Assembly (NCBI GenBank): GCA_036971615.1
Contig: JAYKKR010000005.1
Coordinates: forward strand, 1,798,001 to 1,862,000
Reading direction: 5' to 3'
Source of the DNA: Amyloporia xantha
Taxonomy: Eukaryota; Basidiomycota; Agaricomycetes; Polyporales; Adustoporiaceae
DNA: 64,000 nt
In this document: positions 36,225-48,876 of the stretch, one piece after another
Numbering within the stretch: the stretch's first letter is position 1
Layout: each line of letters opens with the position of its first letter
Position numbers and translations under genes: made by a program
The notes under the pieces: model-generated
Told to the model about the DNA's origin: nothing
The model's input: the letters and a program-made list of their open reading frames with translations, nothing else
The model's database searches: none

Positions 36225-38055
36225 ATGAAGTTCCTGGCGACATCGTTCCTTCTCTACCTTTCACTTTTACTAGATGATCTAGCGGTTGTCGCGCTTAGGA
36301 TACCCATCACGGGCGACAGGGTGTCGCGTAGAAGATGGTCGGGGGCGGAGAGTCTGGGCCGTCGTGCCAGCCTGACCTCGAATCTGCAGGACGCCTCAGA
36401 CATCGAGTACTACACAAATGTGACCATGGGGGGCCAGCAGTTCAAGGTCCTCATCGACACAGGCAGGTCAGCACTCTCGTGGGTTTTGCGAAATGTGGCG
36501 TACGCTGATTGGTATCTATAGTTCGGACCTTTGGGTAGCAGGTTCTGTCCCCGGAGCGCAGAGTACAGGACACACTGCGTCCGTCGACTATGCGATTGGT
36601 GCAGCAAGTGGTATGCCCGTCCACAGTCCTCTCTGTTCGTCTGCAGGATAATGCTGACTGTTGTGGCATTCGTACAGGGTCTATACTAACGGCTACAACA
36701 GTCTTTGACGGCTATACTATCGATAATCAGGCTTTCAGTGAGAGACGTTGATTTCGATGCTATTATTCGGAAGCTGACCAAATGCGCACAGTCGAAGTTT
36801 CAGTGGACTCATCTCATCCGACGGGGCAGGGTATCATTGGTCTCGGACCCAACAGTGCTTCTGAAGTGTACGCGCAAATCAACAACGGTTCCGGAGACAA
36901 CGTCCTCAACAGGATCTTCCTCCAGAACACCTCTACCCCAAACTATCTCACGATACTCCTTGGCCGCACTTACGACGCAGCGATCCCATTTCAAGGAGAA
37001 ATAACAGTTGGGAGAGTGGTTCCGGAGTACGAGAACATCACGTCGCAGCCGCACTTGTCTGTCACGCAGGACCAGGACGCGAATGATCAGCACTATCAAG
37101 TGCTGGTCGACAAGAATGGGATCATTGGTCCTGACGGCAATCCGATCCAGGTGACGTCTGTGGTCCAGGGTTTGGACCAGCTGATTGCCGTTTTTGACTC
37201 GGGCTTCTCTCTGCCGCAAGTTCCTGCGTATGTTTCTCTTCAACGTCGAAGCCCGAAGTGAACTCCTTGACTTATGGTGGCACATTCTAGGACTGTGTCT
37301 AACGCAATATACTCGCGCGTTCCTGAGGCAAATTTCACGTATATGAACAATGTCGGCAACGTTTGGACCCTACCCTGTGACGTAGAGCTCAATATCACGT
37401 TTAAGTTTGGAGGCGTGTCTTTCCCCGTTAACCCCCTGGACACGAATCTGGGATCGCTTACTATGAAGAACGCTAATGGAGACACCGTTTGTGCGGGGGC
37501 ATTCCAGCCTATTACGACTGCCGCTTCGTCAAATTTTGACATGATCTTGGGCATGGCATTCCGTGCGTGTTTCCGGTAGCTGTGAGACACGCTGCAGAGT
37601 GCTGATATTTTTTCTCTTTTGCAGTCCGGAATGCCTACTTATTAGTCAACATGGGCGACTTCATCGACGGCTCGTCCTCGCAGACTGCTCCGCCTTACGT
37701 ACAACTGCTGCCGTTGACCACCCAAGCGGGTGGACATGCGGATTTCGTCCAGGAGCGTCTCGGTGGCGTCGACAACACGTCTTCCTTTCACCTGCTGCCT
37801 GCCTCAGTGCCGAATACTGACAACGGTGGCGCGAGCAGCAGCAACGAGTCGTGGCAGGAGAAAATCAAGCCGTATCTGCCTTACATCATCGCAGGCAGCG
37901 TTGCTGTCGGCATTCTGCTCATTGTCGTCTTTTCCTACTGCTTGACAAGTCGCCGGCGCAGACCTTACCAAAGCCTGCACGAACCTGCCCCTGTCGGTTT
38001 GCACCATGAACAGCCGCCGTTCCCTCGTTACGACCGACCATACCGTCGCTACTGA
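36225..38055 (+). CDS. Pepsin-family (A1) aspartic protease with C-terminal membrane anchor
   Basis: Secretory aspartic endopeptidase. Exons 36225-36466, 36522-36610, 36678-36737, 36792-37227, 37291-37562 and 37625-38055 give 509 aa with closed phases. It has an N-terminal signal peptide (MKFLATSFLLYLSLLLD) and a short propeptide. The first catalytic motif VLIDTGSSDLWVAG is split across the first intron; the second, AVFDSGFSLPQVP, sits at the end of the fourth exon. The first lobe holds GQGIIGLGPNSASEVY. A Ser-rich stalk (NTDNGGASSSNESWQ) leads to a strong transmembrane helix (IIAGSVAVGILLIVVFSY) and a short basic tail (TSRRRRPYQSL). This suggests a plasma-membrane or endomembrane protease and not a soluble secreted pepsin. 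The substrate is unknown. Confidence 0.9.
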
Positions 38056-39182
38056 TCTAAAGAGACATCTACTCACCGCTGGACTCTGGCTAATCTTACT
38101 GTATTTTTGTTTCCTGCTGTCGCACTCGCTCATTTGTGCTTGCATGTCAATGGACTTACATACTTCGCATACGCATATAAATTATTGTAACATATGTGCA
38201 TCTGGCGGCTCAGGACAACGGTCCAACAAAGGGCTTGTCTCTGGGGACTGTATGACAGCCGTCAATCATGCACAGCCCCAGGGGGCGGTTCGCGAAGCGC
38301 GAGCACCTGGACGGTGGGACTGCCTGCTGCTGCGGGTTCTGGAACTGAAGATGGCTTGGTCACCGATAGGGACGATGCGCGGTTGCACGGGAGCCCGGCT
38401 GCCAATAGAACCATGCCGTTGCAATGCCACCCAGGACGCCCGCTGTCACGGGTGCTGTAGAGGCCAGTCTTTGACCACAGCAGCGTCTTGGAGAAGCGCA
38501 GTCGCAGCCATGAGCTGAACGGCTTCAGCATTATCCAAGCACTGGTCTGTCTGAGGACAGGGCGCGCGGCCAGAGTTACAGAAGCGCGCGCGGTGTGACG
38601 AATGTCACGGGGTCGTGACGGGTTAGAGTCGGTCGAGCTGGCCGCTGGTGGCGACGATGGCGACCGCTCGAGAACGCTCTGCCGTGTGTTCCACGCAGGC
38701 CGCGGGCCGCGCACGGGCGGAAGCGCCTCAGGTGATACATGATGAGAGTCTCACGGTTGAGCGATGGCGTGAGGCGTGGTCGAGGGTGATGGCGACAGTC
38801 GGCGACCAGATGAATGGTGTCGTTGCCCGAAGTCGTTAGTACGAATTGAAAGCCTGTGAGGCCTGCGCTGGCTGGGGTGATGCCGGGAATGAGAGAACCC
38901 TGTTGGCAGGACGAGGCCGTGTTAGGAAACGGGAGATAAGGTGATGGGAGAGGCACGCTTGGGTCGGAGTTCGCCATGGCCAGTGACGAGCTCCTGCGAT
39001 GTGGCCTGCCTGGTCCGGCGCACGCGTGCGAACCAAGTCCGAGCTGGGCTGGCGGCTCTGGCGCTCGTAAAACCCCTTGTCAACGCCCCCCTCCGGACCC
39101 TTCCCACAACCCCCATCACCACTCCCCCCGCTGACCTCGAGTCCTTCTCAATCTGCTGTCCCTTACGCGAGACTATTCCTCT
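38056..39182. other. GC-rich region between protease and CHD1 genes, with a possible minus-strand gene
   Basis: 1.1 kb. Immediately before CHD1 (about 39060-39180) the plus strand is strongly pyrimidine-rich, as in many fungal promoters. On the minus strand 38977-38262 is open over most of its length with shifting frames. It starts MANSDPSVPLPSPYLPF, later offers a hydrophobic VTAGVLGGIATAWFYW in one frame and VTKPSSVPEPAAAGSP in another. This could be a small spliced membrane-protein gene divergent from CHD1, but I could not build a consistent exon model. Confidence 0.3.
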
Positions 39183-42100
39183 ATGTCGCCCTCTGGCGAC
39201 CACGACGAGCCCATGGCTTCCACCTCCCACTCCCCCGCCGGTGGCAGCGATGAGAGTGATAACTCCATGCAGCTTGACTCCGATATGGAGCTCAGCATCG
39301 ACGTCAAGAGGGAGCCCGATCCCGACGCCGAAGGCGAAGAAGTCGATGAAGACGACGCCCAGCCTGTCGCGAAACCCAACGGCCACGCCTCGTCCTATAT
39401 GAAGAATCGAGCGGTGCGTGATCGAGTTTGCAGGATTCAACGAGTGTAGCGTTTTAACAGAGAGATCTGCCTTTTCATTAGATCAAAGACGAGGAGGATT
39501 CGGTTTGTTGATTCAGGCTTTATTCCGATTCATACTCAGCTCAGGTCATTAGGGTTATGAGGACGATCCTGAACCAGATGAAGATGACAATGAGGAAGAA
39601 GATGCATCGTATGCTGACGAAGAGTATGGCGCAGCCAAAAAGAAAGTCCCTAAGAAGAAGAAACAACCACTGAAACCGCGAGGTGCGTCCTTTCTCCGAT
39701 TGCCCCATGAACTCTCACTATATATTTTATCTTCAATGCAGTAACGGCGCGCCCCTCTGGGTCTGATTCCGATTCAGACTATGGCTCTCGGTCGAAGAAG
39801 AAGAAAAGGCCGAAGGTATCGCGAGACGAGGTGCGGGTATCCAGCAGGGGAGGAAGGATACCTAACTATGTTGATGACGTGCAAGATTTCGAACAATTTG
39901 ATGAGGATGAGGTACCTGCGGGTACATATATCGACCCACAAGTAGAGCCCCTTCACGAGATCGAGGCAGTCCTTGGCCACTCTCGAGAGGAAGGTCACGA
40001 GAACGACCCAGACGACGATTGGTATGGCAATATTGTACGTTTTCTCTGCTACAGATGCACCGAGAGACGACTTGTGCTCATAATATGATACAGCGCTTCC
40101 ACATCAAGTGGAAGAACTTTTCTCATCTACACAATACCGACGAGGTCTATGAATTCCTCAAGCGATATAAAGGCCTAAAACGCGTCGATAATTACATCAA
40201 GGCTTATAAAATATACCAGGAGCGTCTCAATTCTCCAGAGCTCTCACGCGAGGATAAGGAAGTGCTCCTCCTCGACAAGGAGCGCGAGAAGGAGGAGCTC
40301 GAGACGTACAAGACGGTCGAGCGGATCATCGCTCAGCGCGAGAGCGGAACCGGTCAAGTTGAGTATTTCTGCAAGTGGAATGGCCTCAACTACGAGCATT
40401 GCACGTGGGAGTTACAAGACGAGATCAGACCCATTGCGAAGGAACAGCTCGACGAGTATAGGCAGCGTGAGGCAGAAGCGAAGTTCCCGTACAAGAGTAC
40501 GAACTATCCACGACATCAACGACCGACGTTCCTCAAGATCAATGAGGACCCGGCATATTTGACGGCAACTGGGGGCGAGTTGAAGGACTTCCAACTTACA
40601 GGTCTTAACTGGCTCGCTTACCTCTGGAGCCAAGGAGAAAACGGTATTTTGGCCGATGAGATGGGTCTTGGAAAGGTCCGTCCGTCTTGTGTGTTACCTC
40701 CCATTCCATCATTTAACGTGCGCATACCCTGTAGACCGTTCAAACCGTCTCGTTCCTTTCATATCTCTTTCATGAGCTGCGTCAGTATGGTCCGTTCCTG
40801 GTCATAGTGCCTCTTTCTACGATCACAGCATGGCAGTCGCAATTTGCAACATGGGCGCCGGATATCAATGTGATAACGTACATCGGGACCGCTGCTGCGC
40901 GGGAGGTGATTCGAACTTACGAGTTTGGGCCGTCTAACAAGAAGCTCAAGATGAATGTGCTGCTAACGACGTACGAAATCACACTTCGGGACGCCAAGGA
41001 GTTGGGCGACATTAAGTGGCAAGTTCTGGCCGTCGATGAGGTGCGCGACGTCACCGAAACTCCGCCGAGATAAGAGCTGACGATCTTGGTGTTCCAGGCT
41101 CATAGATTGAAGAACTCGGAAAGTCAGCTCTACGAGGCGCTGACGTCCTTCTCTGCGGCGTCGAAGCTTCTTATTACAGGCACGCCGTTGCAGAACAATG
41201 TGAAGGGTATGAAGGCTTCCAATCTCACGAGCTGACGTCTCGACTGACCACGGTTTTATCAGAATTGCTGTCTCTGATGCATTTCCTTATGCCAGAGAAA
41301 TGTACGTGCCCTTATTAGTGTCTTTGTGACGATACTAACACTGGGGCAGTCCAATTGACCAATGAATTCGACTTGACCGACGCCGACCATGAAGAGAAGA
41401 TCAAGGAGCTGCATAAGCAACTGGAGTCGCTGATGCTGCGGCGGCTGAAGCGCGACGTCTTGACGTCCTTGCCCACGAAGAGCGAGCGCATACTGCGGGT
41501 GGAAATGAGTGGATTGCAGACGCATTTCTATAAGAACATCTTGACCAAGGTGAGTAGCGCTGTCCAGGACTTTATGTAAGGCAGTGCAGCTGAAATTGTC
41601 CGTCGTAGAACTTCCAGGGCTTGGTTAAGAGTGCCAATGGTAACAACAACATCAGTCTTCTCAATATCGGTGAGCTCCCCTCGTGTACTTCATAGGACTC
41701 ATTCTCAAAATCTGCTTAGCCATGGAACTGAAGAAAGCGGCAAACCATCCGTATCTGTTTGACGGTGCCGAAGCGAAGACGGACAACGAGGAAGAGACCC
41801 TGAAGGGCCTCGTTATGAGCAGCGGAAAGATGGTCTTGTTGGACAAGCTTCTCACTCGTCTGCGTCAGGATGGTCACCGTGTCTTGATCTTCAGTCAGAT
41901 GGTCCGGATGCTGGACATCCTTACAGACTACATGGTCATGCGAGGGTATCAGCACCAACGCTTGGATGGGATGGTCTCTTCAGAGCTACGCAAAAAGGCG
42001 ATCGCCCACTTTAACAGCCCCGGATCTACGGACTTCGCATTTTTGCTATCGACACGCGCTGGAGGGTTGGGAATCAACCTCGAGACGGCGGACACGGTCA

Positions 42101-44484
42101 TCATTTTCGATGTAAGTCCTCTCAAAGCGCGCTCCGGACGCTCAAACACGTTGCTGACGCTACTCCACAGAGCGACTGGAACCCACAAAACGACCTGCAG
42201 GCGATGGCACGTGCCCATCGTATCGGCCAGAAGTCGCATGTCAGTGTGTACCGCTTCGTGAGCAAGGACACGATGGAAGAAGACGTGCTGGAGCGTGCCA
42301 AGAAGAAGATGGTTTTGGAATATGCCAGTGAGTCTTCTCGCAACGAGGATATGGCCTGCTCAATGACGACACTTCGACGCAGTCATCAACCAGATGGACA
42401 CGTCGCAAGCGCACCTTAGCTCGAAGGCTGGCGCGTCGACTAAGGATCCTTCCAAACCAAATGACCTTAGCAAGGATGAACTTCATGCGGTCTTGAAGTA
42501 TGGCGCTCAGAGAATGTATGTTCTCTATTGCATCCGAGAACCCTCATAAACTGACTGCATGGTTCCTCTCGCAGCTTCGACAAGGATGATAGTCAACAGA
42601 GCAAGAAGCTAGACGAAATGGACCTTGACGATATCCTAAACCGCGCCGAACACCACGAGACAATGGCGGCCACGGGGGAAGGTGCCTCGTTGGGTGGTGA
42701 AGGGTTCCTTGCGCAATTCGCGAACGTCAGTGACGTTAAGAACGATATGAACTGGGAAGACATCATCCCACTGGACGAACGACAGAGGTTCGAACGAGAA
42801 GAGGATCAGCGCAGAGCGGAGGAGCTCGCCGCTGAGGAGACGAAGGATAGGAAGCGCACACATGCGAACGTCTCATACGAAGGCATGGACATGGACCACT
42901 CTGCTCCACAGCCACCGCCCAAGAAGCCGAAGCATCCGGCACCCCAACGCAAGACTGCGAGCCAGAAGGCGATGGAACTCAAGGAGCGAGACGTCCGTGT
43001 CCTGATTCGTAGCCTGCAGCGATGGGGGGACATTCGACAGCGTTACGAAGTCATTGTGAGTTATTGTGATATTTTCCATACTGTTCGTCTCGACTAAATC
43101 ATTCACGCAGGTCACCGAAGCGAAGCTACAAGACAAGAACCGTGGCATGATTATTGACACCGCCGATGATATCATCGGACTCTGCTCGCAAGCAGTCGAG
43201 GACAATAATGCTGAGAAGCGGGCTCGCATCGCGGCGGGTGAGACGTTGACGAACGCGCAGAAGAGCAAAGCCGTGCTTGTTTCCTACCGGAACGTAGGCA
43301 ACATCAACGCTGAGACGGTCCTTTCGCGACATCGTGATCTGCGGATTCTCTACCAATATTTACACGAACTGCCGGACGTCTACAATTGGCAAATTCCGAT
43401 CGAGAACATTCGACCGACCCTGAACTGGTCAGGACGGTGGGGTCCTCAGGAAGACTCCATGCTTCTGGTTGGCGCATTCCTTTACGGCTTTGGTAATTGG
43501 GAGGCTATGGCGAAGGATCCGAGGCTAGGCCTGGAAGGCAAATTTTTCCTGGAGGAGGGCAAGAAGGGCGAAGACTCGGCAAGCAAGCCTATTCCAAATG
43601 CCATCCATCTTGTACGACGAGGAGACTTCCTGCTGAGCGTTCTCCGTGAACACGACGAGAAGCTTCGCGCCATTACGACAACCCTGCGCAAGGGTCAGCC
43701 GTTAGGCATGTCTGCCTCCCCACCACCACCAATTGCGTCAACCTCATATAACGGATCATTGAAACGGCGCGCCGAGAGTGAGGCGGTCGCTTCTGTCGAT
43801 GAGGGAAGCACGAAGAGACGTAAGCGCAGACCAACGCCTACTTTCACAGATTCTTCTTCCTCAGACGAATGGTACGTAAACGAAACACATAGCCAACTCA
43901 TACTGTACACTAATGTGCATCACACAGTCCTTCCATGGATGAAGCTACAACGAAAGAGGAGCTGCGACCGGTGAAGAAACAGCTGGTACGTATCGAGGTC
44001 TTTACTCTCGACTAGATTTAACTGAGAACGTTTCTCAGAAAAACCTGAAACTGTCTGGCGGTGATATGCCGCGAGATGACAAAGTAGCTATCCTGAAAGA
44101 ATCCCTCGCTGCAATTGGCAAGCGGATCGAGCTGGTACTCGCGCAGAAGCAAGCAGCAGGTGAAGACCGAGATAGGTGGCGGCGACATCTCTGGACGTAA
44201 GATCATTCATTATTGTCTGACTGCAGCACGATATTGAGCCTCTGCTTAGGTTTGTCACTCTGTTTTGGCCCAAGAAAGTGAAGGCCGCCAAACTTGAGGA
44301 GATCCACGCTAAGATGGTCATGAAGGAGAGTGCTCCTCGTGCATCATCGAGCGATGGACCAAGTGCGGCGAAGAAGCCTCGATTAAGTACGAGTTCCGCG
44401 AGTGTGGCAGGGTCACGCAGTGCTGGATCTTCACTTCCGTCGGCCTCGACAACTTCTTCTCATGCGAATGGGAAGTATCGGTGA
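39183..44484 (+). CDS. CHD1: CHD1-type chromodomain helicase DNA-binding protein
   Basis: ATP-dependent nucleosome remodeler of transcribed chromatin. Eighteen exons from 39183-39413 and 39482-39502 (21 nt) to 44250-44484 give about 1448 aa with closed phases. The N-terminus is acidic and disordered. Tandem chromodomains follow ([38 protein letters not shown]). The SNF2 core has [14 protein letters not shown] (split by an intron), [15 protein letters not shown] (DEAH, also split) and [11 protein letters not shown]. The C-lobe has [28 protein letters not shown] and [16 protein letters not shown]. Downstream come the DNA-binding SANT/SLIDE-like region ([20 protein letters not shown]) and the CHD1 C-terminal helical domain ([14 protein letters not shown] ... 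WTFVTLFWP). A Ser-rich tail ends HANGKYR. Longest gene in the window. Confidence 0.96.
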
Positions 44485-45307
44485 CACGGTTTTGTCACCT
44501 CTATTTCGTCTTCTCTTGACTATGGATGTTCTGCCTGTTATTATATGCTCATACCCCGATACTGTATCATTGGTTTTACTCACTTTCTTCAGTCTCTTGC
44601 TCCCGTCGCCCGAGTCCCCTGTCTCTGCTTATGACGGACAGTAGCTCTCCCCTCCTGCAATTGTCAATACATTACATCGCCAGTCAATCTCCTGTATCTC
44701 TGCATCCCCAACCTCGGGCCCATCTGTTGTCATGATTGTCGTTGCTCTCTTGGTTTCGTCCTTACCACTGCCATTGTGTTCATATCATCTCCATACGCAT
44801 AGTAGTCGACTTGTGTATAACATTGATTATCCTGATGCTCGTGACAAGTTCTAAACATTCTCACCACGATCACAACGAAAAACCAAGAGTGAAAGGAAAA
44901 CACCAAAAGCTTAATATATGATGAGATACACTATCAATACAAGATCGCTACTCAAGACGCAGAGCAGGTGCACAATATACAACCCTTGATTTACAGTAAT
45001 TCAGTCAAAGAGCGGAGGTTTCCACTACCCAGATCCAAACCCTTGCACCGCTGCTACAGGATTCTGGTCTATGATCTGACGCCGATCACGGGCCAGGCCA
45101 GGACGCTGGTCATAATGTCCATGGACATGCCCATACCAGTGGCGGGATGGCGCACTATAATATAGTAGCGAGGTCCAACCCGGGGACCGGAAGTGACCAC
45201 GGCAACGACAGTGACAAGCTGAATGTCCTATTTATCGTGTTACGTTGATCCTGAAGGTAGACACGAAGTCCCAGTCAGATTGACAGTGGAAGCATACGCG
45301 GATTGAA
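44485..45307. other. Convergent intergenic region after CHD1
   Basis: 823 bp between the stops of CHD1 (+) and the next gene (-). It is AT-richer and T-rich near 44500-44600. Frames are short; no gene is supported. Confidence 0.45.
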
Positions 45308-46531
45308 TCACACGTACTCCCGTCCCTGGACATGGATGGCAGGCCGTATCGTTCCTGAGCTCCTCTTTCGATGTCGCGTTGTCGTGCCGACGGTTACGCT
45401 GACGAGGGGCGGGCGATCTGCTGGTGCCGGGGTCGCAGCCGCACCAGGAAACGGGACCGATGAAGACGCAGCTGCCTGGCTACGCCGCGAACGCGACGTG
45501 CGCCGAGTTCGCTCTCCTGCCGGACCGGACGCTGCAGGCTGTGGGTCTGCCGCACGCGCAGCTACATCGTTGGCAGCACTAGACATGTCAGCTCGTGTCT
45601 CTTTCATGGTACGGACATCGCGCGGCAGCACGGACGTACCTTCGACGACCTTGGCGTCCGCCTCGCGGTGGAAGCTCTCCATGAGCGCGGTGAACCGCCG
45701 CACCTGCCATGCAAGCTGGCTGGCACGCGCGTAGTTGCCCTGGCTCAGCGCCCACTTGCGCTCCTCCTTGAACCGACGCCGCTCCGAGTCGGCCAGGCTT
45801 GCGCGTGCCCGGAGGACGGCGACAGCGCGTTCGTGCGGAGACATTCGCCCGTCTGGGTCGATCGAGGAAGGGACGGAGTCCAGTGAGATGGAGGGTGCGG
45901 TGCTGGCGTAGGTAAGTGTAGGCGTGATGGGTCGCACTTCCACCCGACGCGGGTTACGCTCCCGTTCTCGTTCTCGCTCTCGTTCTCGATCCCGCTCTCG
46001 ATCCCGCTCCCGCTCCCGCTCTCGGTCGCGCTCCCGATCATCTGTGTCGCGGCGATGTGTGTGTGCGTTCTCGCGTCTATGACCATGCGTACGTATCCGG
46101 TCTTGACCGCCACGGCCGAACGAGACGAGGCGGAGACGTCTGCTAGGATCGCTCTCCCGCACGTTTACACCACCAGATGTGGCAGCAGTCGTTCTTGTAG
46201 ACTCCTTGATAGTAGATCCGTCCTCAAAGACCCGAGAGAGCACGTCCGTGAAGACGACTCCGAGAGCGACGCCGAGAAGTGTGCACACGCACTGTGTCGT
46301 GTCATACGTGCGAGAGAAGTCAAGGATAAGCTTGGCAGCAATGCCAAAGCCCACAGGTATCACTAGGAGGAACAGCTGGCTGAGGGTGGTGTACAGGAGA
46401 ACACCTTGGAATAGACCGGTGAGAAGGAAATCTTGCATGGAAGGTGGCTCGTCTGGGTGGAAGAACACTGAATTCAAGAGGATGCGTGCGCCGAGCGCGA
46501 AAAGGAGTGGTAGACCTGTCGTAATTTCCAT
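45308..46531 (-). CDS. Multi-pass membrane protein with an Arg/Glu/Asp repeat tract, function unknown
   Basis: I do not recognise the family. From the ATG at 46531 one uninterrupted exon encodes 407 aa. Its N-terminal third has three to four hydrophobic segments (GLPLLFALGARILLN; LTGLFQGVLLYTTLSQLFLLV; IPVGFGIAAKLIL; CVCTLLGVALGVVFTDVLS). A tract of alternating Arg with Glu or Asp follows (RDRERERERDRERDRER, about 45955-46045). Then come a helical region (HERAVAVLRARASLADSE; YARASQLAWQVRRFTALME) and a Ser/Arg/Pro-rich tail. Upstream on the same strand (46689-46532) another frame reads MPRGSWSASDGLPATSF with LTLALAAASQSPAANT. It could be joined through an 85-nt intron starting GTCAGT and ending at ACGACAG, so the true N-terminus may lie near 46689. 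Confidence 0.7.
   Translation of the reverse strand: MEITTGLPLLFALGARILLNSVFFHPDEPPSMQDFLLTGLFQGVLLYTTLSQLFLLVIPVGFGIAAKLILDFSRTYDTTQCVCTLLGVALGVVFTDVLSRVFEDGSTIKESTRTTAATSGGVNVRESDPSRRLRLVSFGRGGQDRIRTHGHRRENAHTHRRDTDDRERDRERERERDRERDRERERERERERNPRRVEVRPITPTLTYASTAPSISLDSVPSSIDPDGRMSPHERAVAVLRARASLADSERRRFKEERKWALSQGNYARASQLAWQVRRFTALMESFHREADAKVVEGTSVLPRDVRTMKETRADMSSAANDVAARAADPQPAASGPAGERTRRTSRSRRSQAAASSSVPFPGAAATPAPADRPPLVSVTVGTTTRHRKRSSGTIRPAIHVQGREYV
45955..46045 (+). repeat. Imperfect hexanucleotide-like simple repeat encoding an R(E/D) tract
   Basis: Repeated CTCCCG/CTCTCG/TTCTCG units on the plus strand, read on the minus strand as alternating Arg-Glu/Arg-Asp codons. Likely to vary in length among strains by slippage. 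Confidence 0.7.
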
Positions 46532-46803
46532 CAAAGACTTGAGGATTCATATGAGCATTAGAGATGGCGAGAGAGAGGGTATTAGCAGCTGGCGACTGAC
46601 TCGCTGCAGCCAGCGCAAGAGTCAAGGACTCGAGGAACGAGGTCGCTGGCAGGCCGTCGCTCGCAGACCAACTTCCTCGAGGCATCCATTCGCCCACGTG
46701 ATGTCCATCAATACCAAAGAACAACTTGATGAAATCGTTGTGATACAGCTTGCAATTGGTCGAGGAGAGCAATAATATTAGTGCTACAATACATCAAATC
46801 AAA

Positions 46804-48764
46804 CTACAGCTCTGGGTCAACATAGTTGGCCATCGGATCCTCCGTCATCCGACGGTTCATTCGGTATGCCTCTGCAGCAAAAGTCAGCATCATCTCAAAT
46901 CATGTCCAAAATAAACGCACCAAGCTCTTCCTGAGTGACCTCAGCGGTCGCACTCTGTCCGCCCTTTGCCCGCTTGCCAATCCGCACATCGGAGTCTTCT
47001 CCTCTCGCCTTCCTCTTCCGCTCCTCGCTGATCGCTTCCGCAAGTCGCTCTTTGTCTAGGCTTAGCTCTCCCTCTCCCAGGCGTTTCTTCGAAAAGAGCT
47101 CTTCCGCCTTCTTCTTCCGCTCATCAGTCGTATCTGCTGGTGGCAGGACACTGTCGAGAGGCACAGAGTCGGGCAAGGAGGATGATAACAATGTACGAGC
47201 ACTGGAAGCCATGGCTGCTTCTTTCCCTGCTTCACCCGTGCAGTAGGATAGGTGAGTAGTCGAGTGACAGCAGGCGTAGCCCCACACTCCAGACGCATGG
47301 TCGTACCATGACCCCCATACTGCCGTATGGTTGTTGACGTAGACTATAGTCGCACACTGTTAACATCATGTACTTCCGATGAAATGACGACATTGGACAT
47401 ACCATCCTCTGGATATTTTGACTTCATCATCGTGCGCTCCTTACCCTTGATGACTTGGCCAGTCCGCGAAAACTCGATGTATTCCTCCGTCTGACCCTGT
47501 AACAATTCCTTCGGTGCCTTCTCCAGATATTCTTCACCGCCGTACTTCGACAGGATGCTGACTTTCGTCATGTCCTTGAGCTTCTCCCTCTTGTGTTCGA
47601 ACGCCTGGTGCAGCAGCTGGCCTTGAGTTGGGTTGGCGTTCATGTGCACGTCATTTCCTCGAGCGGCGGCGTTCCAAGCGAAGAGCTGGAGTTTCTGCAC
47701 TTCAGGGGCTTCACCAGAGTGACGCAGGAAGTTATCTCCAGCGAATATAGCCTGCATGACGGAACATACACAAATGATCGTAAAGGGTGACAGCCGAGAA
47801 ACTCACCTCTTCTGGAGGAATGCTTTTGAGCGGATTTTCACGCATAGATCGAGTCTTCGGATCGTAGTAGGCACTTGACGGGTCCAGGTTGATGAGATAC
47901 TTCGCAGTGTCCTCTCGAATACGCAGGTTCCGGACGGTGATACGAGTCTTCGTGTCCAGTTTCTGACCCACCGCATCGGCCGCCTCCGCATACTTGTCCG
48001 CATCCTCGTCCTCCTCATCGCTGCTCCCAAAGTCGTCGTCCTTCCCCTCCCCCTTCTCTTTCCCGGCCTTCGCCACCTTCCGCACCGCCGCGAGGTCCGT
48101 CGTCGTCTGCTTGTCGATCTCCTCCTCGCGCAGCTTCTGCCGCGCAGCCTCGACCGCGGCATACTCCTCATACACACTCTTGTGCTCCGTTGCGTCGTAC
48201 CCGTTCCACCGGTCGCGCTTCGCGTCGTAGCCAACCGCAATGTCCTGGACGACCTCGTCCGGCGCGATGTCTTTGTTCGTAAACTTGGCCCCGCGCCGCC
48301 GTGGCCGCTCGAGACAGTCCGCCCGCTTGTGCGACATCGCGCCGCAGTTCTCGCATGCGCCCTTGCGGTATTTCTTCGCGGCGGGGCCAGCTTTGGCACC
48401 GCGGTCGTACCAGGCGTCGAGTTTGTCGGAGGTGCGATCATAGTCGGGCATACGCTGGTGGCTGAGGGAGGGTGCGCCAGTGTCGAGATACCATGGGGCC
48501 TGCGCGATGTATTCTGTGTGAGGAATAAGAGGGTGTGAGAGTTCCAACGCAGTTATTGTGGGTTGTGCACTTACGAGGAATGTGAGGGTTAATGGCCTTG
48601 CCCTCCTCATCGAGGGCAGCCGGCGCTGTACCGGCTTTACGAGCAGCATCGAGGTCCTTTTGTCGCCGGAACTCCTCACGCGATAGCTTTCCAGTGGCTG
48701 TAGGGATAGCTGAGTGGAGAGGCTTTATGTTGGAAAGGATGGACTTACCAGAAGCTGAGGCCAT
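46804..48764 (-). CDS. SLU7: Pre-mRNA splicing factor SLU7
   Basis: Second-step splicing factor that helps select the 3' splice site. Exons are 48764-48749, 48697-48575, 48513-47807, 47751-47403, 47343-46921 and 46871-46804 (561 aa, phases closed). Landmarks: [39 protein letters not shown]; the CCHC zinc knuckle [76 protein letters not shown]; and [20 protein letters not shown]. The C-terminus is [23 protein letters not shown]. The first intron (48748-48698, 51 nt) is a multiple of three and free of stops, so its retention would add 17 residues after MASAS. The start codon is only 113 bp from the large foldback element. Confidence 0.95.
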
Positions 48765-48876
48765 GGTGATGAGAATACAGTCGTTGAGAGGAGGTGAACG
48801 ACTCCAGGCGAAGCTCTGTGAGGGTCGCTGCTTAGACGGAATTAGTAAGCGCCGAGTGGCAATTCGGAGTCTATAT

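Noticed and set aside
39121..39450. Minus-strand frames with repeated Ser/Gly opposite the CHD1 start
   Set aside because: Antisense of the acidic CHD1 N-terminus; low-complexity composition only.
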